A DNA stretch of 64,000 nucleotides, taken from Jiangella sp. DSM 45060 (lineage in GTDB: Bacteria; Actinomycetota; Actinomycetes; Jiangellales; Jiangellaceae). The DNA lies in assembly GCF_900105175.1 (NCBI RefSeq), contig NZ_LT629771.1, positions 3,348,001 to 3,412,000 of the forward strand, in the 5' to 3' direction. The position numbers and the translations under genes were made by a program. Positions 8,858 through 18,191 of the stretch are shown here, in pieces (the first letter of the stretch is position 1; each line of letters begins with the position of its first letter). The notes under the pieces were generated by a model. It saw nothing but the letters and a program-made list of their open reading frames with translations. It did no database searches and had not been told where the DNA came from.

Positions 8858-10382
8858 AGGTGCCCTCGGCGATCGGGCCGACCGGGCCGGCCGGGTTGCC
8901 CCACCGGACGGCCGGCCCGGTCACCACGGTCTGCGTGCCGTCGGCGTCGTCCTCGACCACGATGCTCTTGAGGTGGATGTACCACCGTTTCGCGGTGGAG
9001 CCCATCGCCTCGGTGAACGTGCAGGCCACCAGCCGGCTCCCCCAGGGGTGGGTCTGGTAGCTCCCGTCGGCGAGGGCCGAGTGGCGATGGTCGAACGTAC
9101 AGCGGACGAAGTGCCTCCGCACGGCCGGGAGGTCGGACGGGATGGAGGTCCAGATGCTGCGCACCTCGCGGGCGACGAACGTGCAGTCGGCGAACCGCGC
9201 GTTGTGGCCGGCGTTCTCCGCGTCCGAGACGAGATACCCGTCGCGGAACACCTGCCCGTTCGTCCATGGCCGGTCCTCGAAGCGGCAGTCGCCCCACACC
9301 GTGGCCAGCGACGCGTCGGACGACCCGTACCCGACGGTGCACGAGCCGTGGATGTTCGACCACTTGAAGACCACGCCGGGCTTCGTGACGAGGACGCTGC
9401 GCTCCGTCGTGCCCCAGAACGTGCAGCCCTCGAACCGGGTGTAGCCGCTGTCGCCGTGGGTGATGTTGACGCCCTCGCCGGCGTTGTTCACGAACTCGCA
9501 GTTGCTGAAGAACCCGTCGCGGGTGACGCTGTCCTCGGCCTCGATGTCCACCCCGGCCGACGGCTCGGACCGCACCGCACCCCGCCCGGTGTGGTTGAAC
9601 TGGCTGTCCGTGCAGGTGAGTCCGCGCCCGCCGGTCCACGACAGGCCCTGGCGGCCGTTGTACTCCGAGCGCAGCCGGGTGATGGCGTGCGGGGTGGGCG
9701 GGTCGGCCGCGGTGAGTCCCCCGTGGCCGATGGTGACGCCGTCGAGGCCGTGGTGATGGGAGTGAACGTCGGTGATCTGGACGTTCGTGCAGCGCAGCAG
9801 CCTGATACCGGTGGCCTTGAGCTGACGGCCGGTGTCACCGAACTCGCCGCCGAGGACGAGCTGGTCGTTGTTGCCGTCGAGCTCGAGGTCCTCGATGGTG
9901 AGGTTCGCGCCGTCGAGCACCTCGATCATCCGGCCGGCCTCGACGCCGTAGTCGGGGTCCGTGGTGATGCCGGCGAGTGGCGCGCCGGTCGCCGGGTCGA
10001 ACGAGCCGTACCGCAACCCGGCGGCCAGCCGCAGAACGGTACCGGCGACGCCCTTGACGTGCAGGAACTGCACCCCGGTGAGGGCGAAGATCGGCTGCAT
10101 GACCCAGTACGGCGTGACGCCGCTGGTGTGCGTCTGCCGGCCCACGACGTAGACGCCGGCCGGGATGGTGAGGGTGCCGCCGCCGGCCGCCTGGATCGCG
10201 GCCGCGGCCTGCTGGAAGGCGGTGGTGTCGTTGGTGCTGCCGTTGCCGGCGGCGCCGAAGTCGGCCTTGAGGTCGAAGGTCGGGTAGGCGGACGCGGCGG
10301 CCTTGGGCAGCTGGGTCGCGACGGCCAAGGCGGCGCCGGCGGCGAGGACGGTGCGGCGGCGGAGTCGACGGGGGTCGGCCAT
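8850..10382 (-). CDS. Tat-exported right-handed parallel beta-helix protein (pectate lyase-like fold)
   Basis: A 510-residue secreted protein. The N-terminus carries a twin-arginine signal (RRLRRRTVLAAGAAL) with an Ala-rich h-region and a likely AxA cleavage near residue 31. The mature part opens with FDLKADFGAAGNGSTNDTTAFQQA, typical of pectate-lyase_3/GH28-like helices. It then shows repeated N/C-rich coils such as LTIEDLELDGNN, VQITDVHSHHH and FSNCEFVNNAGEGVNI. Such proteins bind or cleave acidic polysaccharides outside the cell. No catalytic set is unambiguous. The ATG at 10382 follows a strong AAGGAGG. It lies between the permeases and the hydrolase, so it probably releases or binds the imported saccharide. 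Confidence 0.85.
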   Translation of the reverse strand: MADPRRLRRRTVLAAGAALAVATQLPKAAASAYPTFDLKADFGAAGNGSTNDTTAFQQAAAAIQAAGGGTLTIPAGVYVVGRQTHTSGVTPYWVMQPIFALTGVQFLHVKGVAGTVLRLAAGLRYGSFDPATGAPLAGITTDPDYGVEAGRMIEVLDGANLTIEDLELDGNNDQLVLGGEFGDTGRQLKATGIRLLRCTNVQITDVHSHHHGLDGVTIGHGGLTAADPPTPHAITRLRSEYNGRQGLSWTGGRGLTCTDSQFNHTGRGAVRSEPSAGVDIEAEDSVTRDGFFSNCEFVNNAGEGVNITHGDSGYTRFEGCTFWGTTERSVLVTKPGVVFKWSNIHGSCTVGYGSSDASLATVWGDCRFEDRPWTNGQVFRDGYLVSDAENAGHNARFADCTFVAREVRSIWTSIPSDLPAVRRHFVRCTFDHRHSALADGSYQTHPWGSRLVACTFTEAMGSTAKRWYIHLKSIVVEDDADGTQTVVTGPAVRWGNPAGPVGPIAEGTYG

Positions 10383-10411
10383 GATTCCTCCTTGCGGGCT
10401 GGGCGGGGGGA

Positions 10412-11320
10412 CTACTTCAGGGCGCCGGTGACCATGCCGCCCTGGATCTGCCGCTGGAAGCTGAGGTAGACGACGAGCACGGGGACGATCGAGATGGTCA
10501 GGCCGGCGAACAGCGCGCTCCAGTTGCCGGCGTAGCCCTGGCTGACCGCGAGGTTGGCCAGCCCCTGCGCGAGCACGTAGTTCTCCGGGCTGGACTGCAG
10601 GATGAGTGGCAGCAGGTACTGGTTCCACTGCCCGAGCACCACGAAGATGCCGACGCTCACCAGGCCGGGACGGGCCAGCGGCAGCATGATCCGCACGTAG
10701 GTGCCCCAGTGCCCGCAGCCGTCGATGAACGCGGCCTCCGACAGCGAGGTCGGCAGCGTGCGGAAGTAGGCGGTGAGGAAGAAGACCGCGAACGGCAGGT
10801 TGTACGCCGCGTAGATGATCGCCAGGCCGGGGAGCGAGTCGGCCAGCCGCAGGCTCTGCGCGATGAAGAACAGCGGCACGATGGCGAGGAACGTCGGGAA
10901 CGTCATGCCGATGACGAACAGGAAGTACACCAGCCGGTTGCCGCGGAACGCGTAGCGCGCCACGACGTACGACACGGTCGCGCCCATCGCCAGCGTGAGC
11001 ACCGTCCCCAGCGCCACGACGATCACCGTGTTGACGAAGTAGCGGCCGATCTCGGCGTTCGTCCAGGCGTCGGCGAAGTTCTCCCACCGCAACGCGCCGG
11101 GCAGGCTCCACGGGCTGCTGAACAGCTCGTCGTTGGTCTTGAACGCCGACATCACGCACCACGCCAGCGGGATGATCACCAGCGCCGCCCAGGTGAGCAG
11201 GAAGCCGTGGGTGAAGACGTTCAGGACGGTCCCGGTGGCCGAGCGGCCGTCGCCGGGTCCGGGCGGCGCGGGCCGGGCCGCGGGGGCGGCGGGCGCGCGT
11301 TGCGTGGTGTCGAGGCTCAT
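10412..11320 (-). CDS. Sugar ABC transporter permease (MalG/NgcG type)
   Basis: A 302-residue inner-membrane permease with about six transmembrane segments and the binding-protein-dependent transport signature EAAFIDGCGHWGTYVRIMLPLARP (EAA loop), which contacts the ATPase. A Pro/Ala-rich, disordered 35-residue N-terminus precedes the first helix. It forms the CUT1-type heterodimer with the permease starting 8 bases upstream. No ATPase is encoded in the operon, as is common in actinobacteria, where one shared MsiK-type ATPase serves several sugar importers. The following intergenic gap is 29 bases. Confidence 0.93.
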   Translation of the reverse strand: MSLDTTQRAPAAPAARPAPPGPGDGRSATGTVLNVFTHGFLLTWAALVIIPLAWCVMSAFKTNDELFSSPWSLPGALRWENFADAWTNAEIGRYFVNTVIVVALGTVLTLAMGATVSYVVARYAFRGNRLVYFLFVIGMTFPTFLAIVPLFFIAQSLRLADSLPGLAIIYAAYNLPFAVFFLTAYFRTLPTSLSEAAFIDGCGHWGTYVRIMLPLARPGLVSVGIFVVLGQWNQYLLPLILQSSPENYVLAQGLANLAVSQGYAGNWSALFAGLTISIVPVLVVYLSFQRQIQGGMVTGALK

Positions 11321-11328
11321 GGATGCTC

Positions 11329-12246
11329 CTAGAACTCGACGCGTTCGCGCCGGGTCAGCCGCAGCGACGCCGCGGCGAAGGCCAGGGTCAGCACGAGCAG
11401 GGCGACGCCGATGGCGGTGGCGTAGCCGAACTCGCTGTTCTGGAACGCGGTGATGTACAGGTAGTTGCCGAGCACCTGGGTGGCGTTGTCGGGCCCGCCC
11501 GACCCACCGGCCGCCGACATCACGTTGACGATCGCGAACATGTCCAGCGCGTGGATGCCGAGGTAGATGCCGGCGACCTGGACGGTGTCCCAGATCAGCG
11601 GCAGCGTCATGCGCCAGAACGTCTGCCACCGGGTCGCGCCGTCGAGCCGGGCGGCCTCGAAGATGTCGTCCGGGATCGAGCTCATGGCGCTGGTGAACAG
11701 GATCACGTAGAAGCCGACGGACAGCCAGACGATGACCGCGAGCATCGCCGGGTAGGCGGTGTCCCTGCTGCCCAGCCAGTTCACCGGCTCGATGCCGACC
11801 AGGCCGAGCAGGCCGTTGAGCAGGCCGCTGTCGGTGGGGTCGTACACCGTCGAGAACAGCACGCCGACGACGGCGATCGAGAGCAGGTGCGGGAAGAAGT
11901 AGACGATGCGGTAGACCGCGGCGCCCCGCACGCCGCGGCCACCGCCGCGTGCCCGGTACCGGCCGACGTGGATCATCGTCGCGAAGAACAGCCCCAGCGC
12001 CAGCGTCGCGACCGGGAGCACCAGCACGGCGATGACGTTGTGCCACACCGAGATCCAGAACACGTCGTCCTGGATCAGCCGGGTGTAGTTGTCCAGCCCC
12101 ACGAACGTCCGCTCCGGCGACAACCCGTTCCAGTCGGTCAGCGAGATGTAGAACGACTGGGCGTACGGCGAGATGACGAGGACGCAGTAGAGGAGGACCG
12201 GGACGGCGAGGGCCGTGACGACGAACCTGAGACTGCCGGCACGCAT
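11329..12246 (-). CDS. Sugar ABC transporter permease (MalF/NgcF type)
   Basis: A 305-residue CUT1-family permease with about six transmembrane helices and the EAA loop FEAARLDGATRWQTFWRMTLPL. The N-terminus is short and basic (MRAGSLRF), followed directly by the first hydrophobic helix. The gene starts only 4 bases after the solute-binding-protein stop, and the MalG-type partner follows after 8 bases, so the order SBP, F, G is the canonical actinobacterial sugar-importer arrangement. Its place in the operon suggests import of oligosaccharides produced outside the cell by the beta-helix proteins. Confidence 0.93.
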   Translation of the reverse strand: MRAGSLRFVVTALAVPVLLYCVLVISPYAQSFYISLTDWNGLSPERTFVGLDNYTRLIQDDVFWISVWHNVIAVLVLPVATLALGLFFATMIHVGRYRARGGGRGVRGAAVYRIVYFFPHLLSIAVVGVLFSTVYDPTDSGLLNGLLGLVGIEPVNWLGSRDTAYPAMLAVIVWLSVGFYVILFTSAMSSIPDDIFEAARLDGATRWQTFWRMTLPLIWDTVQVAGIYLGIHALDMFAIVNVMSAAGGSGGPDNATQVLGNYLYITAFQNSEFGYATAIGVALLVLTLAFAAASLRLTRRERVEF

Positions 12247-12250
12247 GACG

Positions 12251-13678
12251 TCACTGATCCCCGTGCTTCTCGATCGAGTCGTCCTCCCGGACGGCGTCGG
12301 CGGCGGCCTGGCAGCGTTGGGCCCACTCGTCCGGGTCGATCTCGCCGGTCATCAGCGCGCTGGTGGCGTTGGCCGCCTCGGTCTGCAGCGGCGAGTACCA
12401 GGTGCCGTAGCGCCACAGGAACGTGTCGTCGCCGGACGCCGACAGGGCGTCTCGCACCGAGGTGAGGCCGGTGCCGGCCGACTGCGGGTCGTACTCGGCG
12501 AGGCTGGTCAGCGTCTGGGTCTGCCGGGTGAAGTTCTGCGACGACGTCGGCGAGATCATGATGCGCAGCAGCTCCATGCCGCCGTAGGGGTTCTTCGCCT
12601 GCGCCGGGACCATGAACGGCTCGTTGCCCATGCCGCGGATGGCTGCCTGCGGCATCGCGTCGTCGTCGGTCAGCGACGGAGGCGAGGCGATGACCATGTC
12701 GAAGCCTTCGGGCGTGACGTCGCCCAGCTCGCTCTCCAGCCACGATCCGCACGGGATGAACGCCGCCTCGCCGTTGGCCCAGTAGGTCTGCGCCTGGATG
12801 TGGGTGAGGCCGGAGGTGCCCTGCATGATGAAGTCGCGCTCCACCAGCTGGTGCATCGCCCGGGCCGACTCGAGCATCGGCTCGCTGGTCCAGCTGTCCG
12901 GGTCGAGATTGTCCAGCGCGTCGATGAGGTCCCGGCCGCCGGCCTTGATCGCCATCATGACCAGTGGCGTCAGGATGTAACCGGGGTTCTTGCCCTGGTA
13001 GGTCCAGGGCGCCATGCCGGTGGAGTCCTTGATCTCCTGGCACAGGTCGAGCATCTCCGCCCACGTCGACGGGTAGCTCCAGCCGTGCTGCTCGAACAGC
13101 GAGCTGCTGTAGTACAGGCCATGCACCGTGAAGGTGTAGTTGAGCGCGTACGGCACGCCGCCGAACGTGCCCTGCTCGACGACGCCCGGCAGCAGGGTCT
13201 CGCGGACGGTCTTGCCGTCGCCGCCCTCGGCGGGGGCGTCGAGGAGCGGCGTCAGGTCGGTCAGCTGGCCGTTCTCGACCAGCGGGGCGAGCGGCAGCGC
13301 GCCGGCGCCGGCATTGCAGATCATGTCCGGGACGTCGCCGGAGACGAACCGTGGCTGCAGCAGCTTGGCCAGCTCCTGGGCACCGGTGTGCTGGATCTCG
13401 GCCTGCGGGAAGCGCTGCTGGTAGATGGCCTCGGCGTCGATGACGTACTGGTCGCCGTAGCCGCCCTTGAAGACGACGGCCTCCAGAGGCAGGTCGGTCG
13501 GGACGCCGAGCGGGTTGTCCGCGTCGCCGGTGGCGCGCGGGCTGGCGGACGCTGAGCCGTCGCGGGTGGACGACGACGTCGCGCACGCGGACAGGAACCC
13601 GGTGCCGGCCAGGGCGCCGAGTCCGGCGCCCAGGCCCAGGAGGGTGCGCCGGCTCAGGGCGCGGGGCTGGTGGGTCAT
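12251..13678 (-). CDS. Sugar-binding lipoprotein of an ABC importer (NgcE-like)
   Basis: A 475-residue extracellular solute-binding protein. The N-terminus combines a twin-arginine motif (SRRTLLGLG) with a lipobox ending LSAC (lipidated Cys near residue 32), so it is exported folded and anchored to the outer face of the membrane. The mature start, with PLGVPTDLPLEAVVFKGGYG and the later HTGAQELAKLLQPRFVSGD, strongly resembles NgcE, the N-acetylglucosamine/diacetylchitobiose-binding protein of Streptomyces. Here it is surrounded by sugar-acid genes rather than chitin genes, so the ligand may differ. It is the first transporter gene, followed by both permeases. Confidence is high for class, moderate for the NgcE relation. 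Confidence 0.92.
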   Translation of the reverse strand: MTHQPRALSRRTLLGLGAGLGALAGTGFLSACATSSSTRDGSASASPRATGDADNPLGVPTDLPLEAVVFKGGYGDQYVIDAEAIYQQRFPQAEIQHTGAQELAKLLQPRFVSGDVPDMICNAGAGALPLAPLVENGQLTDLTPLLDAPAEGGDGKTVRETLLPGVVEQGTFGGVPYALNYTFTVHGLYYSSSLFEQHGWSYPSTWAEMLDLCQEIKDSTGMAPWTYQGKNPGYILTPLVMMAIKAGGRDLIDALDNLDPDSWTSEPMLESARAMHQLVERDFIMQGTSGLTHIQAQTYWANGEAAFIPCGSWLESELGDVTPEGFDMVIASPPSLTDDDAMPQAAIRGMGNEPFMVPAQAKNPYGGMELLRIMISPTSSQNFTRQTQTLTSLAEYDPQSAGTGLTSVRDALSASGDDTFLWRYGTWYSPLQTEAANATSALMTGEIDPDEWAQRCQAAADAVREDDSIEKHGDQ

Positions 13679-13697
13679 GGTCTCTCCTCGGGTGGGG

Positions 13698-15287
13698 TCA
13701 GCCGGCGACGCGCACCGTGACGGCGTCGCGGCCGGCGACGGTCGTGCCGGGCAGCGGACGCAGCGTCAGCGTCAGGTCGCGTGGAGTGGTGGCGGCGGTG
13801 TCGCGGGCGCGGACGGGGATGGTGACGGCGCGCTGCCCGGGCGCGATGACGGCGACGCCGGGCAGGCCGTCGTAGTCGACCCGGTGCCGGGCGGTCCCGG
13901 TCAGGTCGTAGTGCAGCGCGAGCGGCGCGGCGAGGTCGTCGCCGAGCCGGCGGACGGTGACGGTGGCGGTCTCGCCGGCGCGCACCCAGCGCCGGTCGCT
14001 GGTGACGACGACGGTGGCGGCGCCGTCGATCGGCCGGATGTCCAGGTCGACGTCCTTGCTCGCGCCCGTGGTCTCGATGATCGGCTGCTGCGGCCGGACC
14101 GCCCAGATGGTGCCCTGGACGTTGCACAGCATCGGGTCGCCGGCGCCCTCCATGCCGGCCAGGAACGGGCCGTCGAGGTCGCCGAGTACGACGCAGTCGG
14201 TGAACCCGACGTTGCCGTACTCCGGGAGGACGTTGACCAGGCCGGACCAGACCTTGACGTACGGGTCGGTGCGCGGGGTGTCGCGCAGCGCGGTGAACGC
14301 CACCCGCTCGAACCGGGTCTGTGTGCTGTCGTAGCCGCGCTGGCCGTAGACGTTGACCGTGCCCGGCGAGTCCCCGGCGTCGAAGACGCAGTCGCGGAAG
14401 ACGAACGACCCGCCGACGGGGCCGCGGGTGGCCGGCTGGACGTGGACGACGGCGTCGGCCGTCGGTCCCATGTAGCACCGCTCCACGAGCATCGTCGGCG
14501 GCACGCTCTGGGCGGTGTACCGCATCAGGTTGATCGCGAAGCTGTAGGTCTCGTTGCCGGCGAAGACGCAGTCGCGGATGACGACGTCCTTGATCAGCTG
14601 CGTCGACGTGTCCGGCTCGAGGTCGATGCCGGCCTGCGGCAGCGTCCCCGCTGTGTTGATCAGGGCGCAGCCCTCGATCAGCAGGCCGTCGGCGTAGATG
14701 ACGCTGATGGCGTTGCGCTTGTTGTCGTCGCAGACCACGTTGCGGATGGTGATGTTCGTCGAACCCGCGCCGGTGATGACGCCGTCGCCGGGCGCACCCC
14801 GTAGCACCAGGCCCTCGACGAGGATGTCCTCGCTGGTGCCCATGCGCACGATCGCGCGCCACTCGCCGGTGTACTCGGGCTTGTTCATGACGCAGGTGGC
14901 GCCGTAGCCGATCAGCTTGACGCCCCGCCGGCCGTGGATGCGCCAGATGCCGTCGCGCTTGTCCGGGAACGCGGCCGCCTTGCCGCGCACGGTGACACCG
15001 TCCTCCAGGATGACGGTGAGGTCGTCGCGGTTGATCCACAGCGGGCCGGTGATCCAGTCCTGACCGACGTTGTCGATGACGACGACGTCGGCGCCGCTGT
15101 CCAGGGCCGCCGTCAGCGCCGCCGTGGAGTCGGCCGGGTCGAAGCCGAAGTCGGAGGCCTTGACGACGCCGGCGGCCGGGTCGGCGTCCGCGGCCGCGAC
15201 GCTGAGCTTCGTCGCGCCGTGGAACAGCGGGATCGCGGCGGCCATGGTGAGCAGGGTGCGGCGGGTCATGGGGCTCGTTGGTGCCAT
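13698..15287 (-). CDS. Tat-exported beta-helix protein with C-terminal Calx-beta-like domain
   Basis: A 529-residue secreted protein. A twin-arginine signal (MTRRTLLTMAAAI) follows seven residues after the chosen ATG, which has GGAGGG just upstream. Residues of roughly 60-400 show right-handed beta-helix coils (DILVEGLVLRGAPGDGVI, NITIRNVVCDDN, VVIRDCVFAGNETYS). The last about 100 residues (GETATVTVRRLGDDLAAPL ... RHRVDYDGL) resemble a Calx-beta/immunoglobulin-like domain, often a carbohydrate or calcium-binding appendage. It lies second in the operon, 34 bases after the FAD oxidoreductase. Function is probably extracellular polysaccharide binding or lyase activity; no catalytic residues can be assigned. 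Confidence 0.85.
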   Translation of the reverse strand: MAPTSPMTRRTLLTMAAAIPLFHGATKLSVAAADADPAAGVVKASDFGFDPADSTAALTAALDSGADVVVIDNVGQDWITGPLWINRDDLTVILEDGVTVRGKAAAFPDKRDGIWRIHGRRGVKLIGYGATCVMNKPEYTGEWRAIVRMGTSEDILVEGLVLRGAPGDGVITGAGSTNITIRNVVCDDNKRNAISVIYADGLLIEGCALINTAGTLPQAGIDLEPDTSTQLIKDVVIRDCVFAGNETYSFAINLMRYTAQSVPPTMLVERCYMGPTADAVVHVQPATRGPVGGSFVFRDCVFDAGDSPGTVNVYGQRGYDSTQTRFERVAFTALRDTPRTDPYVKVWSGLVNVLPEYGNVGFTDCVVLGDLDGPFLAGMEGAGDPMLCNVQGTIWAVRPQQPIIETTGASKDVDLDIRPIDGAATVVVTSDRRWVRAGETATVTVRRLGDDLAAPLALHYDLTGTARHRVDYDGLPGVAVIAPGQRAVTIPVRARDTAATTPRDLTLTLRPLPGTTVAGRDAVTVRVAG

Positions 15288-15321
15288 GGGTCCCTCCAGT
15301 GGGAGATGTGGTCCTGGGGCG

Positions 15322-16947
15322 TCAGACCGTGCGGGTGCGGATGCGCTCGGGCCAGGCGAGTTCGGCGCCGAGCACGCCGGTGAGCAGGCGCTGGAACTCC
15401 GCCAGCACGTCGCTCTTCGCCCGGACCGCACGCGGCGGCAGACCGGTGGTGAGGGCGTACGCGGCCAGCGCGCCGGCCGCCTCGCCGATGGTCCACTCGA
15501 CCGGGTGCAGCCGGTATCCGCCGTTGGTGATGTGGGTGGTGGCGATGTTCTTCGCGGCGGCGATCAGGTTGTCCATGCGGACGGGGAGCAGCGCGCCGAG
15601 CGGCACCTGGAAGGGGTGGCAGGCGATGTCGACGTAGCTGCGCGGGTGGCCGGCGCCGGTGCTGGGGTGCAGGTCGATGCGGTAGCAGCCGATGCCGACG
15701 GAGTCGGGGAACACCTCCGAGCCGGCCGGCAGCCCGGCGGCCCGGCGCGCCTCGACACCGATGTGCTCCTCGACGACGGTGAGCTCGCCGGCGATGCGCC
15801 GCGACTCGCGGACGTACGGGCGCAGCGCCAGCCCGGCGTCGTCGGCGCCGCCGTCGCGCAGCAGGTCGCCGCGCGGACGCAGCCCGGGGTAGCCGGTGCC
15901 GCCGTCGTGCCGGGGCGCCTCGGTCTGCATCCAGAAGAGCAGCGACCGGCTCAGCTGCCGGGCGGCGCCGAGATGTCGCTGCCGCTCGGCCGGGTCGACG
16001 CCGACGAGCGGGCCGAGGACGTAGTCGTTCTGCGGCCAGTTGACGAGGGTGACGTCGCTGGCCAGGAAGCCGGGTGTGAACGTGCGGGCGCTGAGGATGC
16101 GACGGAAGGTCCAGCGGTCGATGCCGTGCCCGCCGGTGGGCGTCTCGGCGTCGGTGAACAGCGGGTGGGTGCGGACGGCCAGCGAGTCCGGCCGCACGTC
16201 GGTCCAGGACAGCAGCGGTCCCGGCCAGTAGGCGGGTGCGAGGTCGCGCCAGAACTCGTAGTCGTCCGGGCGGTCGATGGTCCAGTCCTCGCCCTCGCGG
16301 TAGTCCATGGCGAAGCACCAGGTGAACGACTGCTGGTCCAGCGGCTGCGCCGGGCCGGGCAGCGCGTGCAGCTCGCCGGTCCGCTCCCGGCTCTCCGCGC
16401 CGATGACCGACTCGGCGCCGGACAGCTCGACGACGTCGCCCAGCTCGGTCGCGTCCAGGACGTAGGGCGCGCGGACGGCGACGTCGTCGCCGTCGCGCTC
16501 GAACCGGACCGCGGTGACGGTGTCGCCGTCGACCTCGGCCGCCGTGGGCCGGGCGCCGGTCAACACGGTGAGCCGGCGGTTCGCCCGGTACGGCGCCAGC
16601 ATCGCGCCGATGGCGGCCAGCGCGACCTTGGGTTCGTGACACAGCGGGCTGACGCGGCCGTCGCCGGGACTGAGCGCGGCGGACGCCCGGGCGGACTCCG
16701 TCAGCGGGTAGTGGCGCCGGTACAGCTCGCGGATCTCGGTGCGCAGGCGGCGGTAGCTCGCGGGCGCGCCGAACGTCTCGACCCAGGCGTTCTCGTCGGG
16801 TGGGACCGCCTGCGAGGTGAGCTGACCGCCGAGCCACGGCGACTCCTCGGTGAGGACCACCGTACGGCCCAGGCGCAGGGCCGCGAGCGCCGCGGCGACA
16901 CCGCCCAGCCCGCCACCGACGACGAGCACCTCCGCCTCGTGGTCCAC
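15322..16947 (-). CDS. FAD-dependent oxidoreductase (FAD_oxidored / 'xanthan lyase-like' family)
   Basis: A 541-residue flavoprotein. The N-terminal dinucleotide-binding motif [17 protein letters not shown] is followed by [15 protein letters not shown], the pattern of the FAD-dependent family commonly found in polysaccharide-utilisation loci. A second FAD-contact segment, VLDATELGD, lies near residue 170, and the C-terminal segment [20 protein letters not shown] closes the FAD site. The GTG start has GGAGG upstream. It is the promoter-proximal gene of the 11-gene leftward operon and faces the LacI regulator across the repeat operator. Its substrate is unknown; oxidation of a sugar hydroxyl or a glycan-derived intermediate is likely. 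Confidence 0.85.
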   Translation of the reverse strand: MDHEAEVLVVGGGLGGVAAALAALRLGRTVVLTEESPWLGGQLTSQAVPPDENAWVETFGAPASYRRLRTEIRELYRRHYPLTESARASAALSPGDGRVSPLCHEPKVALAAIGAMLAPYRANRRLTVLTGARPTAAEVDGDTVTAVRFERDGDDVAVRAPYVLDATELGDVVELSGAESVIGAESRERTGELHALPGPAQPLDQQSFTWCFAMDYREGEDWTIDRPDDYEFWRDLAPAYWPGPLLSWTDVRPDSLAVRTHPLFTDAETPTGGHGIDRWTFRRILSARTFTPGFLASDVTLVNWPQNDYVLGPLVGVDPAERQRHLGAARQLSRSLLFWMQTEAPRHDGGTGYPGLRPRGDLLRDGGADDAGLALRPYVRESRRIAGELTVVEEHIGVEARRAAGLPAGSEVFPDSVGIGCYRIDLHPSTGAGHPRSYVDIACHPFQVPLGALLPVRMDNLIAAAKNIATTHITNGGYRLHPVEWTIGEAAGALAAYALTTGLPPRAVRAKSDVLAEFQRLLTGVLGAELAWPERIRTRTV

Positions 16948-16972
16948 GGCGCCTCCTGCCTCGTCAGAAGCT

Positions 16973-17011
16973 GATTAAACGCTTTGATTAAGCGCTATGA
17001 TTAAACGCGTT
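16973..17011. promoter_or_regulatory. Three tandem 13-bp LacI-type operator-like repeats
   Basis: GATTAAACGC at 16973, GATTAAGCGC at 16986 and GATTAAACGC at 16999 recur at an exact 13-bp period. Each unit contains a TTAA(A/G)CGC core resembling a LacI-family pseudopalindrome centred on CG. The array lies in the 144-bp gap between the divergent FAD-oxidoreductase operon and the lacI-type gene, so it can control both. A possible -10 element TAGACT at 17021-17026 points toward the regulator. The stretch is AT-rich against its surroundings. Binding by the adjacent LacI homologue is inference. Confidence 0.6.
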
Positions 17012-17091
17012 AGCCGATGGTAGACTCGGCTCGTTCCGTCGTCAATGGGTGGGGCCGGCGAGGTTCGCCGGCACAAGGGAGGCAGGTACTC

Positions 17092-18186
17092 GTGGCTCAG
17101 CGCCGCCGGGCCGACAAACGACGCGTCACGCAGAGCGACGTCGCTCGCGCCGCCAACGTGTCCACGGCCATCGTCTCCACGGTCATCAACGGCAAGACCG
17201 ACTCCATCCGGGTGAGCGACACGACCCGCGAACGGGTCTGGCAGGCGGTGCGCGACCTGCACTACACCCCGAACATCGCCGCGCAGAGCCTGGCCGGCGG
17301 CCGCAACCGCATCATCGGCGCGTTCACCTACCAGCGGCTGTTCCCGTGGGAGAGCCGCGACTTCTACTACGAGTTCCTGCTGGGCATCGAGGAGGAGGCC
17401 GAGGCCGTCGCGCACCACCTGCTGCTGTTCACCGGCGCCAAGAACGAGTCCGGCGAGCGCTCCATCTTCAACCACGACGCCAACCTGCTGCGGCTGGCCG
17501 ACGGCGCCATCCTGGTCGGTGGCCGGGTCGACGGCGACGAGCTCGCGAAGCTGGCCGCCGACGGCTACCCGTTCGTGATGATCGGCCGGCACGACGAGGT
17601 CGGCCCGCAGGTGTCCTGGGTCGCCGCCGACTACGCGGCCGGAGCCGACGCCGTCGTCGAGGAGCTGTACGCGCGCGGCCACCGGCGGCTGCTCTACGTC
17701 GCCGGCTCGCGCACGCAGGAGACGCTGACCGAGCGGCGGTCCGGGTTCGCGGCCGCCTGCGCCCGGCACCGGCTGGGCCCGAAGCGCGCCGCCATGGTGG
17801 CCTTCGGCGCGGCCAACCCCGACCTCCCGCGCCTCGCGGTCGCCGACGACGAGACCGCCGTCCTCGCCGCGGCCCGCGCGGCCGGCTCGACCGCCGTCAT
17901 CGCCGAGTCCTCGTACGTCGCGCACCGCCTCCTCGAGACCGCGCGGGCCCAGGGCGTCGACGTGCCGGGCGAGCTGAGCATCGTCGGGCTGGGCGACCAC
18001 GGCGACCGCGCGAACGTCCTCTCCCCCGACCCCGCGCTGACGCTGCTGCGCACCCCCAGCCGCGAGATCGGCGCGGGCGCGGTCCGCATGCTGCTGCGGC
18101 TGCTCGACGCGCCCGACACCGGCCCCGAGCAGGAGTTCGTCCCCTGCGAGCTGACCGGCGGCCAGACCGTCGGCACGCCGGGCTGA
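17092..18186 (+). CDS. LacI/GalR-family transcriptional regulator
   Basis: A 364-residue regulator. The N-terminal helix-turn-helix VTQSDVARAANVSTAIVSTVING is followed by the hinge-helix segment PNIAAQSLAGG and a periplasmic-binding-protein-like effector domain. GTG at 17092 is chosen because AAGGGAGG lies 9 bases upstream and because it places the HTH close to the N-terminus, as in the family; an ATG 25 codons upstream is in frame but has no SD and overlaps the promoter region. It probably represses the divergent operon and its own transcript until a sugar ligand binds. The GH3 gene follows after 5 bases, so they are co-transcribed. Confidence 0.93.
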   Translation: MAQRRRADKRRVTQSDVARAANVSTAIVSTVINGKTDSIRVSDTTRERVWQAVRDLHYTPNIAAQSLAGGRNRIIGAFTYQRLFPWESRDFYYEFLLGIEEEAEAVAHHLLLFTGAKNESGERSIFNHDANLLRLADGAILVGGRVDGDELAKLAADGYPFVMIGRHDEVGPQVSWVAADYAAGADAVVEELYARGHRRLLYVAGSRTQETLTERRSGFAAACARHRLGPKRAAMVAFGAANPDLPRLAVADDETAVLAAARAAGSTAVIAESSYVAHRLLETARAQGVDVPGELSIVGLGDHGDRANVLSPDPALTLLRTPSREIGAGAVRMLLRLLDAPDTGPEQEFVPCELTGGQTVGTPG

Positions 18187-18191
18187 CCCCG

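Noticed and set aside
8850-11162. A 770-residue minus-strand frame joining permease sequence to the beta-helix protein
   Set aside because: The upstream part is a shadow of the permease gene; the beta-helix protein has its own Tat signal, ATG and strong SD at 10382.
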